From Alteromonas sp. MMG017 (GTDB lineage: Bacteria > Pseudomonadota > Gammaproteobacteria > Enterobacterales > Alteromonadaceae), in the NCBI RefSeq assembly GCF_018100795.1, contig NZ_JAGJDY010000001.1, forward strand, positions 372,001 through 436,000: 64,000 bases of DNA, written 5' to 3'. Below, in pieces: positions 26,679 through 34,987 of this stretch; the first letter of the stretch is position 1, and the number at the start of each line of letters is the position of its first letter. The notes beneath the pieces are model-generated. The model was given only the letters and a program-made list of their open reading frames with translations. It was not told the DNA's origin and did no database searches. The position numbers and the translations under genes are program-made.

Positions 26679-27220
26679 TTAACCTCCAATGACACGACGA
26701 AGCTCCTCTTTGAAGTACCGATTTTCAATCACCGTGACAGTGCGTGAAACATCTAAATGTTGCTCAGCCAGTTCAACGTAAATATATTTTTTCCCAATTA
26801 ACAGGCGTAAAACATTCAAGGCATCAATCGTATCTAACTTAAAATGCTGCTCAAACGTTTCACATAGTTCCTGTTTGGAAGACTGGCCCAGCGGAACATG
26901 TTTCACCGCATCAACCAAAAACGGCTCGAGATGACCCGCAAGGCCATGTCGCTGTAAGTCTGTCGCCCACAATATATTGTGGCTTTGGGTTTTCACGACA
27001 TCATTACGAAAATCTATAGTGAGAAACAGTGATAACTCGAGTGAGGATAATAAATGATGAGGGCGCGCAACGATCAAGCCAATCAATTCTTTTCGAAATG
27101 CCGTTTTATTCTTTACGTCTCTGACGGTAAACCATGGTTTATAAGCTTCTTTTTACCTATTTCCCATTTGCGCCTTAGGTGACGTTCGTAATCTTCAATA
27201 CTTTTAAAGCGTCTGGCCAT
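26679..27220 (-). pseudogene. tnsA: tnsA, endonuclease subunit, deleted and frameshifted
   Basis: TnsA cuts the 5' ends in Tn7. An ATG at 27220 opens 'MARRFKSIEDYERHLRR' and stops at 27113, but the homologous continuation 'YKPWFTVRDVKNKTAFRKE' is in the -1 frame from about 27143, so one base was lost. The second frame keeps 'HHLLSSLELSLFL' (with the first catalytic Glu), then jumps from 'IDFRNDVVK' to the C-terminal 'NILWATDLQRHG'. Compared with Tn7 TnsA, about 80 residues holding the catalytic Asp and Lys are missing. The gene cannot encode an active nuclease. Confidence 0.8.
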
Positions 27221-27441
27221 CTCATTCTCACGTGTTGTTGGTCTAACCTTGGCTGGTAAATTAATTAGGAAATCAATAATCTAAATCAAGCCATCGGTAT
27301 TAATGGCATTTCATCATGTTTACCATTAAATTCCTGCCATTTGCCATTTTTGGATAATGATGCGTTTGAGCTTTCAAAATTTGGGCAAACTAGCAACTTT
27401 CACATGATCTTTAGTATCAACTTTATTGAATAGTAATTCCA
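27221..27441. other. Gap between tnsA and tniQ-like remnants
   Basis: A+T-rich bases without a supported frame. They contain TTGCC- and TTTGCC-type words (for example at 27345-27352) but no full copy of the terminal-repeat motif was recognised. Confidence 0.4.
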
Positions 27442-28150
27442 TCATATTTGGGATAATCGACGTCTTGCCAGCTTTAACCTATGCTGCCGAATAAACTCTG
27501 CTGTTTTTTCAAGCAGCAGTTTGTGTTTTTCTTCTGAAAAAACGGGTTTGTCATCTCTTAAAAAGAAGTACTGGGCTCTATTTCGGTCGTCAATAAATAC
27601 GTCTGTTGAGAAGTTCCAATTGTCACTTTGACATTTGTCGCAGAATCCTGTGAGCGATGCTATCAAATTGTCTAAGATATTCGCTCGATGGCCACAACAG
27701 CGATGCCATAACTGTGATACATGGTGCAAGCGCAGCTTTGTGAACAGAACATCTGGCTGAATGGAGCCAATCTATTTTAAAATAAGAATATCCTAAGCTT
27801 CGCAATTGTAACTCTGCACATTCAACGCAGTAGCGAAGTTGTGTTCTACTTGCTGGATCACGATATGACCTATCAGCATTATTTTCTAAAACATGCTTAG
27901 CGATTTGAGTCCTGACTTTTAAATCTGCACCGAGGTAAGGTGCATTGTTATCAATAATACTTGCAAACTGGGTGGTATCGATATCTCGTATACACTCCGT
28001 TTGTTTTTTATTCAAAGTCGGAAGACCATAAACTACGCCACTAGGGCTAATCACACCTTGAAGATCTTTAGGCTTATGTAAAACACCATGGAGAAGCATC
28101 CGTCGAATAATCAAACTATGTACAGACTCATCATTATTAATGGGTGCCAT
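27442..28150 (-). pseudogene. Second TniQ-family gene, frameshifted
   Basis: The first frame (28150-27623) begins 'MAPINNDESVHSLIIRRMLLHG', the usual TniQ opening, and has the zinc pattern 'YCVECAE ... CSVHKAAL' (CxxC about residue 108, CxxH about 136). The sequence then continues in the +1 frame as 'LHHVSQLWHRCCGHRA', with another CDKC, down to 27442. One extra base at about 27730 explains this. Joined, it would be about 235 residues, a short TniQ like those paired with a longer TnsD in other Tn7 relatives. It sits closest to the right transposon end. Confidence 0.72.
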
Positions 28151-28245
28151 TCATCAATACTCCAGAAAGGCTAGAGATAAGAAAACGCTCGGGTACATTT
28201 GAAAAACTATGACTTTTATTGAGTTTTGATTACCTAAAAATTAAT

Positions 28246-28316
28246 ACTTGGAAAACTTAATAAATAAATTTGGCAAACTTTATTTTAACTTGGCAAAGTT
28301 TATTTATGCCCTTCAT
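28246..28316 (-). repeat. Right end of the Tn7-like element: three TnsB-type sites
   Basis: Read on the minus strand from 28316 inward: CATAAATAAACTTTGCCAAG, then TTAAAATAAAGTTTGCCAAA, then a weaker TTATTAAGTTTTCCAAG. The sites are spaced about 21 bases. The outermost is identical over 20 bases to the first site of the left end. Two sites on one side and three on the other fit the asymmetric ends of Tn7-type elements. Confidence 0.8.
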
Positions 28317-28321
28317 AACTA
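28317..28321. repeat. Right target-site duplication (AACTA) overlapping the yhiN stop codon
   Basis: AACTA is the second copy of the putative 5-base target duplication. Its last three bases (CTA, minus strand TAG) are the stop codon of yhiN, so the insertion left the reading frame intact. Confidence 0.5.
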
Positions 28322-29509
28322 CACTACCTGCCCTGCTGCCCAGCCGCTGCTCCAGGCCCACTGGAAATTAAAGCCGCCTAGCCAGCCGGTTACGTCTACC
28401 ACTTCGCCTATAAAATACAAACCTTCTACATTCTTAGCCATCATGGTTTTAGACGATAACTCGTCGGTGTTTACACCACCTATGGTAACTTCAGCGGTTC
28501 TGTAACCCTCGGTGCCGTTGGGTTTTATTTGCCAGTTTTCTAGCGTATTGGCAATAGCCTCGCATTCACTGTGGCTTAGTTGCTTCACCGGCACGTTGCG
28601 CCATTGATGGTATTCAATAAAGCTTTGTACCATGCGTTTAGGGAACACCTTGTTTAAACAGGTTGCCAGTAAGGCATCTGGGGTGTCGGTGCGAGCGGTG
28701 TTGATAAGCGCCTGCGCATCTTCGGTAGGCAGCGTATTTATGCTTAGCGCATCGCCAGCTTCCCAGTAGCTTGATATTTGTAGCATGGCTGGGCCACTTA
28801 AGCCGCGGTGGGTAAATAGCATGGCTTCACGGAATGAGGTGTCGTTACATTCTGCATTTACATCTATGGCAATGCCACTTAGTTCTACTAGTACGTCTTT
28901 GTCTTTATCTTGCAGAGTAAAAGGTACTAGTGCCGCTCGGGTGGGCAGCACATTTAAGCCAAACTGCTCTGCCACTTTGTAGCCAAACGGTGTTGCGCCT
29001 AGCTTCGGCATGCTCAAGCCGCCGGTGGCAATAACGAGTGACTCACACTGGTATTCACCCATAGAGGTATTGAGCGTGTAACCTGTTTCGGTTTTCTCAA
29101 CGCTTAGTATTTCACAGCGAGGGGTAATGGTTACACCCGCTTTGTCGCACTCTTTTAGCAGAAGCTCGACAATATCTTTCGCGCTGTCGTCGCAAAATAA
29201 CTGGCCTAGGGTTTTCTCGTGGTATGCAATGCCGTGCTCGGCAACCAATCCAATAAAGTCCCATTGGGTGTATCGGCTTAGGGCCGACTTACAAAAGTGC
29301 GGGTTTTGCGATAAGAAGTTTTCAGGCCCAGCGTACATATTGGTGAAGTTGCAGCGTCCGCCTCCTGACATAAGTATCTTGCGGCCCACCTTTTTGGCGT
29401 GATCGAGCACTTCTACACTGCGCCCACGGGCACCGGCTTGCGCTGCACAAAACAGCCCAGCTGCACCAGCACCAATTACGATTACATCACGCTGTTTCAC
29501 ACTACTCAC
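28319..29509 (-). CDS. yhiN: YhiN/HI0933-family flavoprotein
   Basis: A 396-residue FAD protein of the HI0933/BaiN family. The N-terminal dinucleotide motif 'DVIVIGAGAAGLFCAAQAGARG' and 'GGGRCNFTN', plus 'YFIGEVVDVTGWLGGFNFQWAWSSG' near the C-terminus, are diagnostic (quoted in parts). The physiological substrate is not known for most members. A GTG at 29500 is better placed after AAAGG than the first GTG at 29509. The 3' end is the attachment site of the Tn7-like element; the gene itself is complete. It was convergent with the MscS gene before insertion. Confidence 0.92.
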   Translation of the reverse strand: MSSVKQRDVIVIGAGAAGLFCAAQAGARGRSVEVLDHAKKVGRKILMSGGGRCNFTNMYAGPENFLSQNPHFCKSALSRYTQWDFIGLVAEHGIAYHEKTLGQLFCDDSAKDIVELLLKECDKAGVTITPRCEILSVEKTETGYTLNTSMGEYQCESLVIATGGLSMPKLGATPFGYKVAEQFGLNVLPTRAALVPFTLQDKDKDVLVELSGIAIDVNAECNDTSFREAMLFTHRGLSGPAMLQISSYWEAGDALSINTLPTEDAQALINTARTDTPDALLATCLNKVFPKRMVQSFIEYHQWRNVPVKQLSHSECEAIANTLENWQIKPNGTEGYRTAEVTIGGVNTDELSSKTMMAKNVEGLYFIGEVVDVTGWLGGFNFQWAWSSGWAAGQVV

Positions 29510-29695
29510 CTTTAATTGCTATACCTGACTTAAACTTTTGCTTAGCCAAACACGAAAAAAGTAAGGCATTAGGGCAAAAAAGAGCTGAATTATACGTAAT
29601 TGCTGGGGGGCTACAATGTGTGCCAGCAGTTTAATTTTAAACCACTGGCATAGGGTATTGGTAGTTAGGGGTTTTTAATCTTTAAGTGCGAAGAC

Positions 29696-30709
29696 TTATG
29701 CTTGCGCAAACACCGCTAATGGGTGCGTAGTAATTAGCGCCATGTGTGCTCTAGCACCAGGTTTGATAGCGTTTTCGTGGCTGACGCGTACCTTTAATTG
29801 ACTACCGCTGTCTAGGGTTACCGCATAAAGGCGACTTTCCCCTTCGTAACGCACCCAATCTACGGTGCCATTGGGTGATTCATGCTGCGCACTTAAACTT
29901 AAATCATCGGGGCGCACCAACAAATCCACTTTGCCGGTAGCACCATCTACTGAGGTACCGGGCACTGTGCCAATGTCAGTGGTGACAGTATCGTTCGTGA
30001 AAGTACCGGGAACGAAGCTAGCTTCACCCATAAAGCGGGCCACAAATCGGCTAGCAGGCTCTGAATAACAAGCTTCTGGGGTAGCAAGTTGCTCTAGTAC
30101 ACCTTTGTTTAAAATACCGACTCTATCACCTACACTTAACGCTTCTTCTTGGTCATGAGTTACCCAAATAGCAGGTACACCGGCGGTTTTAAGGGCATCA
30201 CGTATTTCCCAACGAAGGCTGTCTTTTAAGGCGGCATCTAGGTTTGAAAGCGGTTCATCTAGCAACACGAAAGCGGGTTCGTGTGCCAAGGTGCGGGCTA
30301 GCGCAACTCGTTGTTTCTGACCACCGGATAAGCGAGCAGGCTTGGCATCACGAAAATTTTCAAGACCGAGAAGCTTCAACCAGTGATCGGCAAGTTTAGT
30401 GTCTTTTAATCGAAAGCAGACATTTTGCTGAACGGTTAAATGGGGAAACAGGGCGAAATCTTGAAACACCATACCCACATTACGTTTTTCAGGGGGAACA
30501 GTTTTCTTAGGTGTGGCGGTCCAATTCCCTAAGGTCATTTGCCCTTCTGAAATAGGAATAAGTCCAGCTAATGCCTGTAAAATAGTGGTTTTACCGCAGC
30601 CTGTTGGACCCACCAGCATAAGAATTTCGTCTGAACCTAATGCTAGGTTTAGCTTATTCACTACACGGGTAGCACCATAATCAACTGACAACTCACTAAC
30701 TTTAAGCAT
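29696..30709 (-). CDS. fbpC: Iron(III) ABC transporter ATPase
   Basis: A 337-residue ABC ATPase driving ferric iron uptake. Walker A 'GPTGCGKTTIL', signature 'LSGGQKQRVALARTL', Walker B 'FVLLDEPLSNLDA', and switch His in 'WVTHDQEEALSVGD'. The C-terminal 110 residues form a TOBE-type regulatory domain. It is the last gene of fbpA-fbpB-fbpC; its first base overlaps the last base of fbpB (30709). Together with the Tat-exported binding protein it forms an FbpABC/HitABC-type importer. Confidence 0.92.
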   Translation of the reverse strand: MLKVSELSVDYGATRVVNKLNLALGSDEILMLVGPTGCGKTTILQALAGLIPISEGQMTLGNWTATPKKTVPPEKRNVGMVFQDFALFPHLTVQQNVCFRLKDTKLADHWLKLLGLENFRDAKPARLSGGQKQRVALARTLAHEPAFVLLDEPLSNLDAALKDSLRWEIRDALKTAGVPAIWVTHDQEEALSVGDRVGILNKGVLEQLATPEACYSEPASRFVARFMGEASFVPGTFTNDTVTTDIGTVPGTSVDGATGKVDLLVRPDDLSLSAQHESPNGTVDWVRYEGESRLYAVTLDSGSQLKVRVSHENAIKPGARAHMALITTHPLAVFAQA

Positions 30710-32229
30710 TAACTACGTTCATCCTCGGAAACGGTAAACTGGGCGCGGCGTTCGCCAGAAAGCATTAATATTAATCCAAAGCCTGATAGCAATACCAGCA
30801 ATAAACCTGGAACAGCTGCGCGGCCAAAATAACCTGCTTCGTATACTCGCCACATGTAGGTGGCTAGAGTTTCAAACCCTGTGGGCCCTAACATTAGAGT
30901 GGCAGGTAGTTCTCGCATGGCTTCTAAAAACACCAGCGCGGCACCGGCTATCATGCCTCTTAGGGTAAGTGGCAAGGTAATACGCATAAATGCTTCACGA
31001 GGGCTTGCACCTAATACTCGCGCCGCTTTCACTAATCCAGTATCTAAATTTTCTGCGGTACTACGCACACTGCCCACAGCAAGGGGGATAAACCGCAGTA
31101 CATACGCCATTACCAACAAACCCAAAGTTTGATATAGGTAGGGCAACTGAAGTCCGACATAAACCAACGCGGTACCCATTACGATACCGGGTACGCCGAA
31201 ACCAAAATAAGTAATGCGTTCCATTAAACGGCCGGCTTTGCCTGCAATAGCCGCTTGGGCAACGGGTATGGCTAGAATAACCGCCACAATCGCCGCCAAG
31301 AATGAAGCATAAGCCGAATTCCATGCATAGCTGAATTCAAACCCACCGGTCCCTTCCCGTATTAACCACAGGGTAAATACCGCTAGAGGCAATACAATTG
31401 CCAGCAATAATATAGGCATTGCAGCTAGTAACATAAGGTTACACTGCCAACGTGCTGGCCATAGACTTAAATGCCTACCGGGGCGTTCTTTAGCGCCGCT
31501 AATTCGACTTTCTATAAATAAGATTAATCCTACAATCACCATTAGCTGCAAGCTCAGCATGGCAGCTTGGCTTAAGCCAAAGGCATTGTATTCAACAAAT
31601 ATAACCCGAGTGAACGTGTCTAACCCCATGATGGCAGGCGTACCGAAATCAGACAGAGCGTAAAGTGCAGCTAATAAGGCACCGGCAGCAATACTGGTCG
31701 CGACGCGGGGCAATACCACACGCCATAAGCTGGTGTATAAAGATACGCCAAGGGTGCGAGCCGCGTTTATTAGGCTGGCATCAAGGCTTAGTAACGATGC
31801 CCGTGTGGTCATCATCACAAAAGGATAGGTGTACAACGACATAACCAGCGCTGAACCCCATAGGCCATCAATACTGGGAGTGGAAATACCTAATACGTTT
31901 TCTATTTCGCCGCCACGACCAAATGAAAAGTACATGGCAAAGGCGCCAATATAACTGGGTAAAGCTAAGGGCGCGGCTAATAAAATTAACCAAAACCGCT
32001 TGAAGGGCATTTGAACATAGGCAGTAAACAGCGCTAACGGCACGCCTATTAGCACCGAGCCAATAATGGTTAACACCATAAGAGATACGGTATTCCCGAG
32101 TACGCGCAAATTGTGGGTGTCGAAGATTTCTGCGCTATCTGATGCTAACGAAAATAAAACGCCTACTGGCAACAATGCCATTAACGCGATAATTAGAGCC
32201 AGCGGGTACGACTTTGGCCAGTTGCTCAC
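30709..32229 (-). CDS. fbpB: Iron(III) ABC transporter permease
   Basis: A 506-residue inner-membrane permease made of two fused halves, each with about six helices, as in FbpB/AfuB. The two EAA-type loops that contact the ATPase are visible: 'INAARTLGVSLYTSLWRVVLP' in the first half and 'VKAARVLGASPREAFMRITLP' in the second (each quoted in part). It overlaps fbpA by 4 bases and fbpC by one base, so all three are translationally coupled. Confidence 0.92.
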   Translation of the reverse strand: MSNWPKSYPLALIIALMALLPVGVLFSLASDSAEIFDTHNLRVLGNTVSLMVLTIIGSVLIGVPLALFTAYVQMPFKRFWLILLAAPLALPSYIGAFAMYFSFGRGGEIENVLGISTPSIDGLWGSALVMSLYTYPFVMMTTRASLLSLDASLINAARTLGVSLYTSLWRVVLPRVATSIAAGALLAALYALSDFGTPAIMGLDTFTRVIFVEYNAFGLSQAAMLSLQLMVIVGLILFIESRISGAKERPGRHLSLWPARWQCNLMLLAAMPILLLAIVLPLAVFTLWLIREGTGGFEFSYAWNSAYASFLAAIVAVILAIPVAQAAIAGKAGRLMERITYFGFGVPGIVMGTALVYVGLQLPYLYQTLGLLVMAYVLRFIPLAVGSVRSTAENLDTGLVKAARVLGASPREAFMRITLPLTLRGMIAGAALVFLEAMRELPATLMLGPTGFETLATYMWRVYEAGYFGRAAVPGLLLVLLSGFGLILMLSGERRAQFTVSEDERS

Positions 32230-33260
32230 AGCACCCCGACTTTTCGCATAAGGTTAAGCGTAGGGCGTAAATCTGCTAGTTTTCGAAGATCCATATCCGG
32301 CGGTGATATTTCAGATAATGCAGGTAAACCTTGCGGTGGTGTTACCCCCTGTACCAGCGGAATTTCATACGCTTCGCTTGCCAAATAACCTTGCACTTCA
32401 CGGCTAAGTAAATAGCGAATGAAGTTCACAGGTAAATCACCCTCGCTTAACGCCACAATACCAGAGGCATTCACTAAGCAGCCTGCATCGTTTTGCGTAT
32501 AGGCAAGAGCAACATTCGCGTTTGGCTTACCGGCCTTTAAACGCAGTGTGTAGTAATGGTTTGCAAAGCCCATATCCACTTCGCCTCGTTCAACGCCCAT
32601 CACTACGCCAAGTTCGCCTGCGTATTTTTTCGCTTTGCTATTAACGCCTTTAAGCCAATCGACCGTAGCCTTTTCGCCTTCTAAAATGCGCATAGCGGTA
32701 ACAAATGACTGGAACGATGCATACGCAGGTGCCCAGCCTAGTGCTAAATCACTATCGGCTAAGGCCATTACGCTATCGGGAATTTGGTCAGGTGTTACAC
32801 GTTCTGTGTTATACGGCAACGTACGAATACGGCCGGTAACCGGTGTCCAACTAGGATACTGGAAACCGTCTTTCAATTGGGTGGTTAAGTCGGTAGGTAA
32901 CGGCTTAGCTAAACCTGAGTCGGTTACCATGCCGATGCTACCGGTATCTACTGCCCAAAATAAATCGGCGCGTTTCACCCCAGCTTTTGCTTCCGCAGCA
33001 AGGGTGTTAGCTAACGCGGCTGAAGCGCCGCGCCTAATTTTTAAGTTAAGCTTTGGATTTCGTTTTTTAATGGCATCGAGCACATTTTCATACAAACCAC
33101 CTTCACCACGCCCCAAATAAAGGGTGAGATCACCTTCCAACTTAGGCAGTGATTCTACCGACACACTTGCGATAGTGTTGGCAAAGCTCAAACTGCTGAT
33201 AGGTAAACTACCTAACGCACCTGCGGCGGCTAAACCTTGTAAAAATGTTCTACGTTGCAT
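32226..33260 (-). CDS. fbpA: Iron(III) ABC transporter substrate-binding protein, Tat signal
   Basis: A 344-residue periplasmic binding protein of the FbpA type. The N-terminus 'MQRRTFLQGLAAAGAL' has a twin-arginine motif, so it is likely exported folded by the Tat system, which is less common than Sec for this family. The mature part reads 'EGDLTLYLGRGEGGLYENVLDA' and 'YNTERVTPDQIPDS', as in iron-binding family members. A single conserved Tyr pair (NHYYTLRL) may coordinate iron. It follows a Fur-controlled periplasmic gene by 16 bases. Confidence 0.9.
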   Translation of the reverse strand: MQRRTFLQGLAAAGALGSLPISSLSFANTIASVSVESLPKLEGDLTLYLGRGEGGLYENVLDAIKKRNPKLNLKIRRGASAALANTLAAEAKAGVKRADLFWAVDTGSIGMVTDSGLAKPLPTDLTTQLKDGFQYPSWTPVTGRIRTLPYNTERVTPDQIPDSVMALADSDLALGWAPAYASFQSFVTAMRILEGEKATVDWLKGVNSKAKKYAGELGVVMGVERGEVDMGFANHYYTLRLKAGKPNANVALAYTQNDAGCLVNASGIVALSEGDLPVNFIRYLLSREVQGYLASEAYEIPLVQGVTPPQGLPALSEISPPDMDLRKLADLRPTLNLMRKVGVL

Positions 33261-33276
33261 TTGAAAAAACTATTCC

Positions 33277-34089
33277 TTAGAAAACGTCTTTACGACTTTT
33301 TTCTGCTTCTACTAACAAGGAACGAGCGCGATCTAATTTCGTTTGCATAGTTTCCACTACGCCACGCACCGCTTCTACACCTTTACCGCCAGTAATTGCT
33401 TGTGGAAGGGTTACGTTGAAGTCTTTCTCTAAGTCTTCAACTAGGTCAGCGTCTAATTCAATTAACGCCCCTTCTACCCCTTCAAAACGCTGTAAGTAAG
33501 TATCGTGAACCAATGTAGTGGCAACTTCAGTTAGTTGCTCTGCCGACTTAGCCACCACGCGATCTAAACGCTTTTTAATATCGTCGATAACTTCAGGCGC
33601 TGTAGTTGGTTCAACTTCAGTGGTTTGTACTTTGGCAACCAAACCCTGCTTTTGATACTGTGACGCAAGTTTAACTGCGCCTAACGCTTGCCACAAGGCT
33701 TGATTAAGTTTGGTTTGCTCTGCGCGAACATCTTCTACTGATTTACCGTTTTCGATACCCATTTTAATGCCATAGATACCTTGCCAGATAGATGCGTAAA
33801 CAGGCACGTACTGGGTTTCGATAGCAGAATGAAAATCGACTTCTTCCCAATATTCAATGAGTGCGTCTGTGTCTACGTTCTTGCTGTCTTTTTCGTAAGC
33901 ATCTACAACACTGCCGAATTTTTCTTCTAACCAGTGTACTTCTTCCGTGTACTCACCAATATGAGCCTGAAGGTTGTTTACATGTTCGCTGATCACACCA
34001 TTTGCAAAGGCGCTGCTTGTGCCGAATGAAAAGGTCACTGCTAATACTAATACCGAGGCACTTAGCTTCTTAAGTGTTGTTGTCATCAT
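33277..34089 (-). CDS. Periplasmic helical protein of the iron-uptake operon
   Basis: A 270-residue exported protein. The start at 34089 is chosen because AGGA precedes it by a proper distance and the following 30 residues form a normal signal peptide ending in SAFA; an open frame extends to 34134, but this would run through the Fur box. The mature part is almost entirely helical, rich in Glu and Lys, with 'EVHWLEEKFG' and 'YVPVYASIWQGIYGIKMG'. It resembles the extracytoplasmic helical domains of imelysin or FTR1-type iron proteins, but this is a guess from composition. As first gene of the fbpABC transcript it probably assists iron capture. Confidence 0.7.
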   Translation of the reverse strand: MMTTTLKKLSASVLVLAVTFSFGTSSAFANGVISEHVNNLQAHIGEYTEEVHWLEEKFGSVVDAYEKDSKNVDTDALIEYWEEVDFHSAIETQYVPVYASIWQGIYGIKMGIENGKSVEDVRAEQTKLNQALWQALGAVKLASQYQKQGLVAKVQTTEVEPTTAPEVIDDIKKRLDRVVAKSAEQLTEVATTLVHDTYLQRFEGVEGALIELDADLVEDLEKDFNVTLPQAITGGKGVEAVRGVVETMQTKLDRARSLLVEAEKSRKDVF

Positions 34090-34116
34090 TTTTCCTAGTA
34101 CGCTTTTAATTATGCA

Positions 34117-34135
34117 AATGATACTTATTATCATT
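34117..34135 (-). promoter_or_regulatory. Fur box before the iron-uptake operon
   Basis: AATGATACTTATTATCATT is a near-perfect inverted repeat (AATGATA / TATCATT arms, 5-base centre) close to the Fur consensus. It is 28 bases upstream of the start at 34089, where binding would block transcription when iron is plentiful. Confidence 0.75.
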
Positions 34136-34432
34136 AATTAAGTAAAGGTAACTCGACGTATGATTATGTCATACTTTCGCATTACCAAATTGGCTTTAAA
34201 GTCAGTAACCACGGTGTTTTCAGTGAAAGTAGCGTTAAGCAATTCATCGTATAACCGCCATTTGCTGGCTGTTTACAGCATAGTTATATTACATTTTAAC
34301 GACTCAATGCGATCAACTTTATTGATGCCAAGCAATCGTAAAAACCTATTGATACTTTTTATAATGATCACTAATTTAAGCTATTAGGCTAGGTTCAATT
34401 GAGATGGGCGGGTAAATATTAATAAGATCAAA
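34136..34432. other. Intergenic stretch between the Fur box and the peroxiredoxin terminator
   Basis: No gene is supported here. A short plus-strand frame at 34160-34387 has no ribosome site and no recognisable content. The promoter of the iron operon lies at its left side. Confidence 0.45.
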
Positions 34433-34471
34433 AAAGGCCTGAGCATCACTTCACATTATGCTCAAGCCTTT
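34433..34471 (-). terminator. Terminator of the rsmJ-peroxiredoxin transcript
   Basis: Minus-strand AAAGGCTTGAGCAT (34471-34458) pairs with ATGCTCAGGCCTTT (34446-34433) apart from one mismatch, and is followed by TTTT. It lies about 35 bases after the peroxiredoxin stop. Confidence 0.8.
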
Positions 34472-34504
34472 CAATAGGTTTAGTGCTAAGTGCTACACTT
34501 ACTG

Positions 34505-34978
34505 TTACAAGCTTTTTAACATGCTTTCAGCGTCACTGACTTCAAAGCGGCCTGGATCTTCTACACTGATTTTTTTCACAACGCAGTCTTCAACTAACAT
34601 GGCGTAACGCATAGAACGCAGACCACCAAAGTCACTGGTATTCATGTCTAAGCCAATTTGCTTAGTGAAGTGACCGTTGCCATCTGCCAGCATCATAATC
34701 TCTTCAGCGTTGTTCATCTTACCCCATGCATCCATTACAAATGCATCGTTTACCGATAAGCAAATAACCGTGTCTACGCCTTTTGCTTTGATTTTGTCTG
34801 CCAATGCGACATAGCCAGGTAAATGTGCTTGAGAGCAGGTTGGCGTAAACGCGCCAGGCACTGCAAACACTACTACACGCTTGTCGTTAAAAAGCTCGGC
34901 AGTGCCGGGATTTGTCATCTCACCATTTACTAAAAGGCTGAAATCCACCTCTGGCAAGGTGCTACCTACTTCTATCAT
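34505..34978 (-). CDS. Peroxiredoxin, Prx5 type
   Basis: A 157-residue thiol peroxidase that reduces hydrogen peroxide and alkyl peroxides, probably with glutathione/glutaredoxin. The active-site motif 'PGAFTPTCSQAHLPGY' holds the peroxidatic Cys (about residue 49), and 'KGVDTVICLSVNDAFVMDAWG' is typical of the Prx5 group (quoted in part). Length fits. It starts 9 bases after rsmJ on the same strand and ends before a strong terminator. Confidence 0.9.
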   Translation of the reverse strand: MIEVGSTLPEVDFSLLVNGEMTNPGTAELFNDKRVVVFAVPGAFTPTCSQAHLPGYVALADKIKAKGVDTVICLSVNDAFVMDAWGKMNNAEEIMMLADGNGHFTKQIGLDMNTSDFGGLRSMRYAMLVEDCVVKKISVEDPGRFEVSDAESMLKSL

Positions 34979-34987
34979 GCTGCTCTC

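Larger units (their letters stand above)
4320..28316 (-). mobile_element. Degenerate Tn7-like transposon inserted at the 3' end of yhiN
   Basis: An island of about 24 kb. Its two ends carry the same 20-base sequence in opposite orientation (CATAAATAAACTTTGCCAAG at 4328-4347; complement at 28289-28308), followed by further related sites, the arrangement of TnsB-binding sites in Tn7-family ends. A 5-base duplication AACTA flanks it. The right end touches the stop codon of yhiN, a known attachment gene for some Tn7-like elements. The minus-strand module next to that end is tniQ-like, tnsA, tnsB, tnsC, tnsD/tniQ; the remaining 17 kb is cargo. tnsA, tnsC and one tniQ are broken, so the copy is probably immobile. 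The terminal TGT of Tn7 is not evident, so exact end bases are uncertain. Confidence 0.82.

Noticed and set aside
27130..27160. Programmed -1 frameshift in tnsA at the A-rich GGTAAAAAGAAG
   Set aside because: The shift is -1, but re-pairing would place tRNA-Lys on TAA, so it is not a working slippery heptamer; the gene also has an internal deletion, so decay is simpler.
4320..28316. CRISPR-associated transposon (CAST)
   Set aside because: The TniQ and terminal repeats prompted a check, but no cas genes and no direct-repeat/spacer array were seen anywhere in the window.
34160..34387. 75-codon plus-strand ORF between the Fur box and peroxiredoxin
   Set aside because: No ribosome site or family resemblance; lies in an A+T-rich regulatory region.
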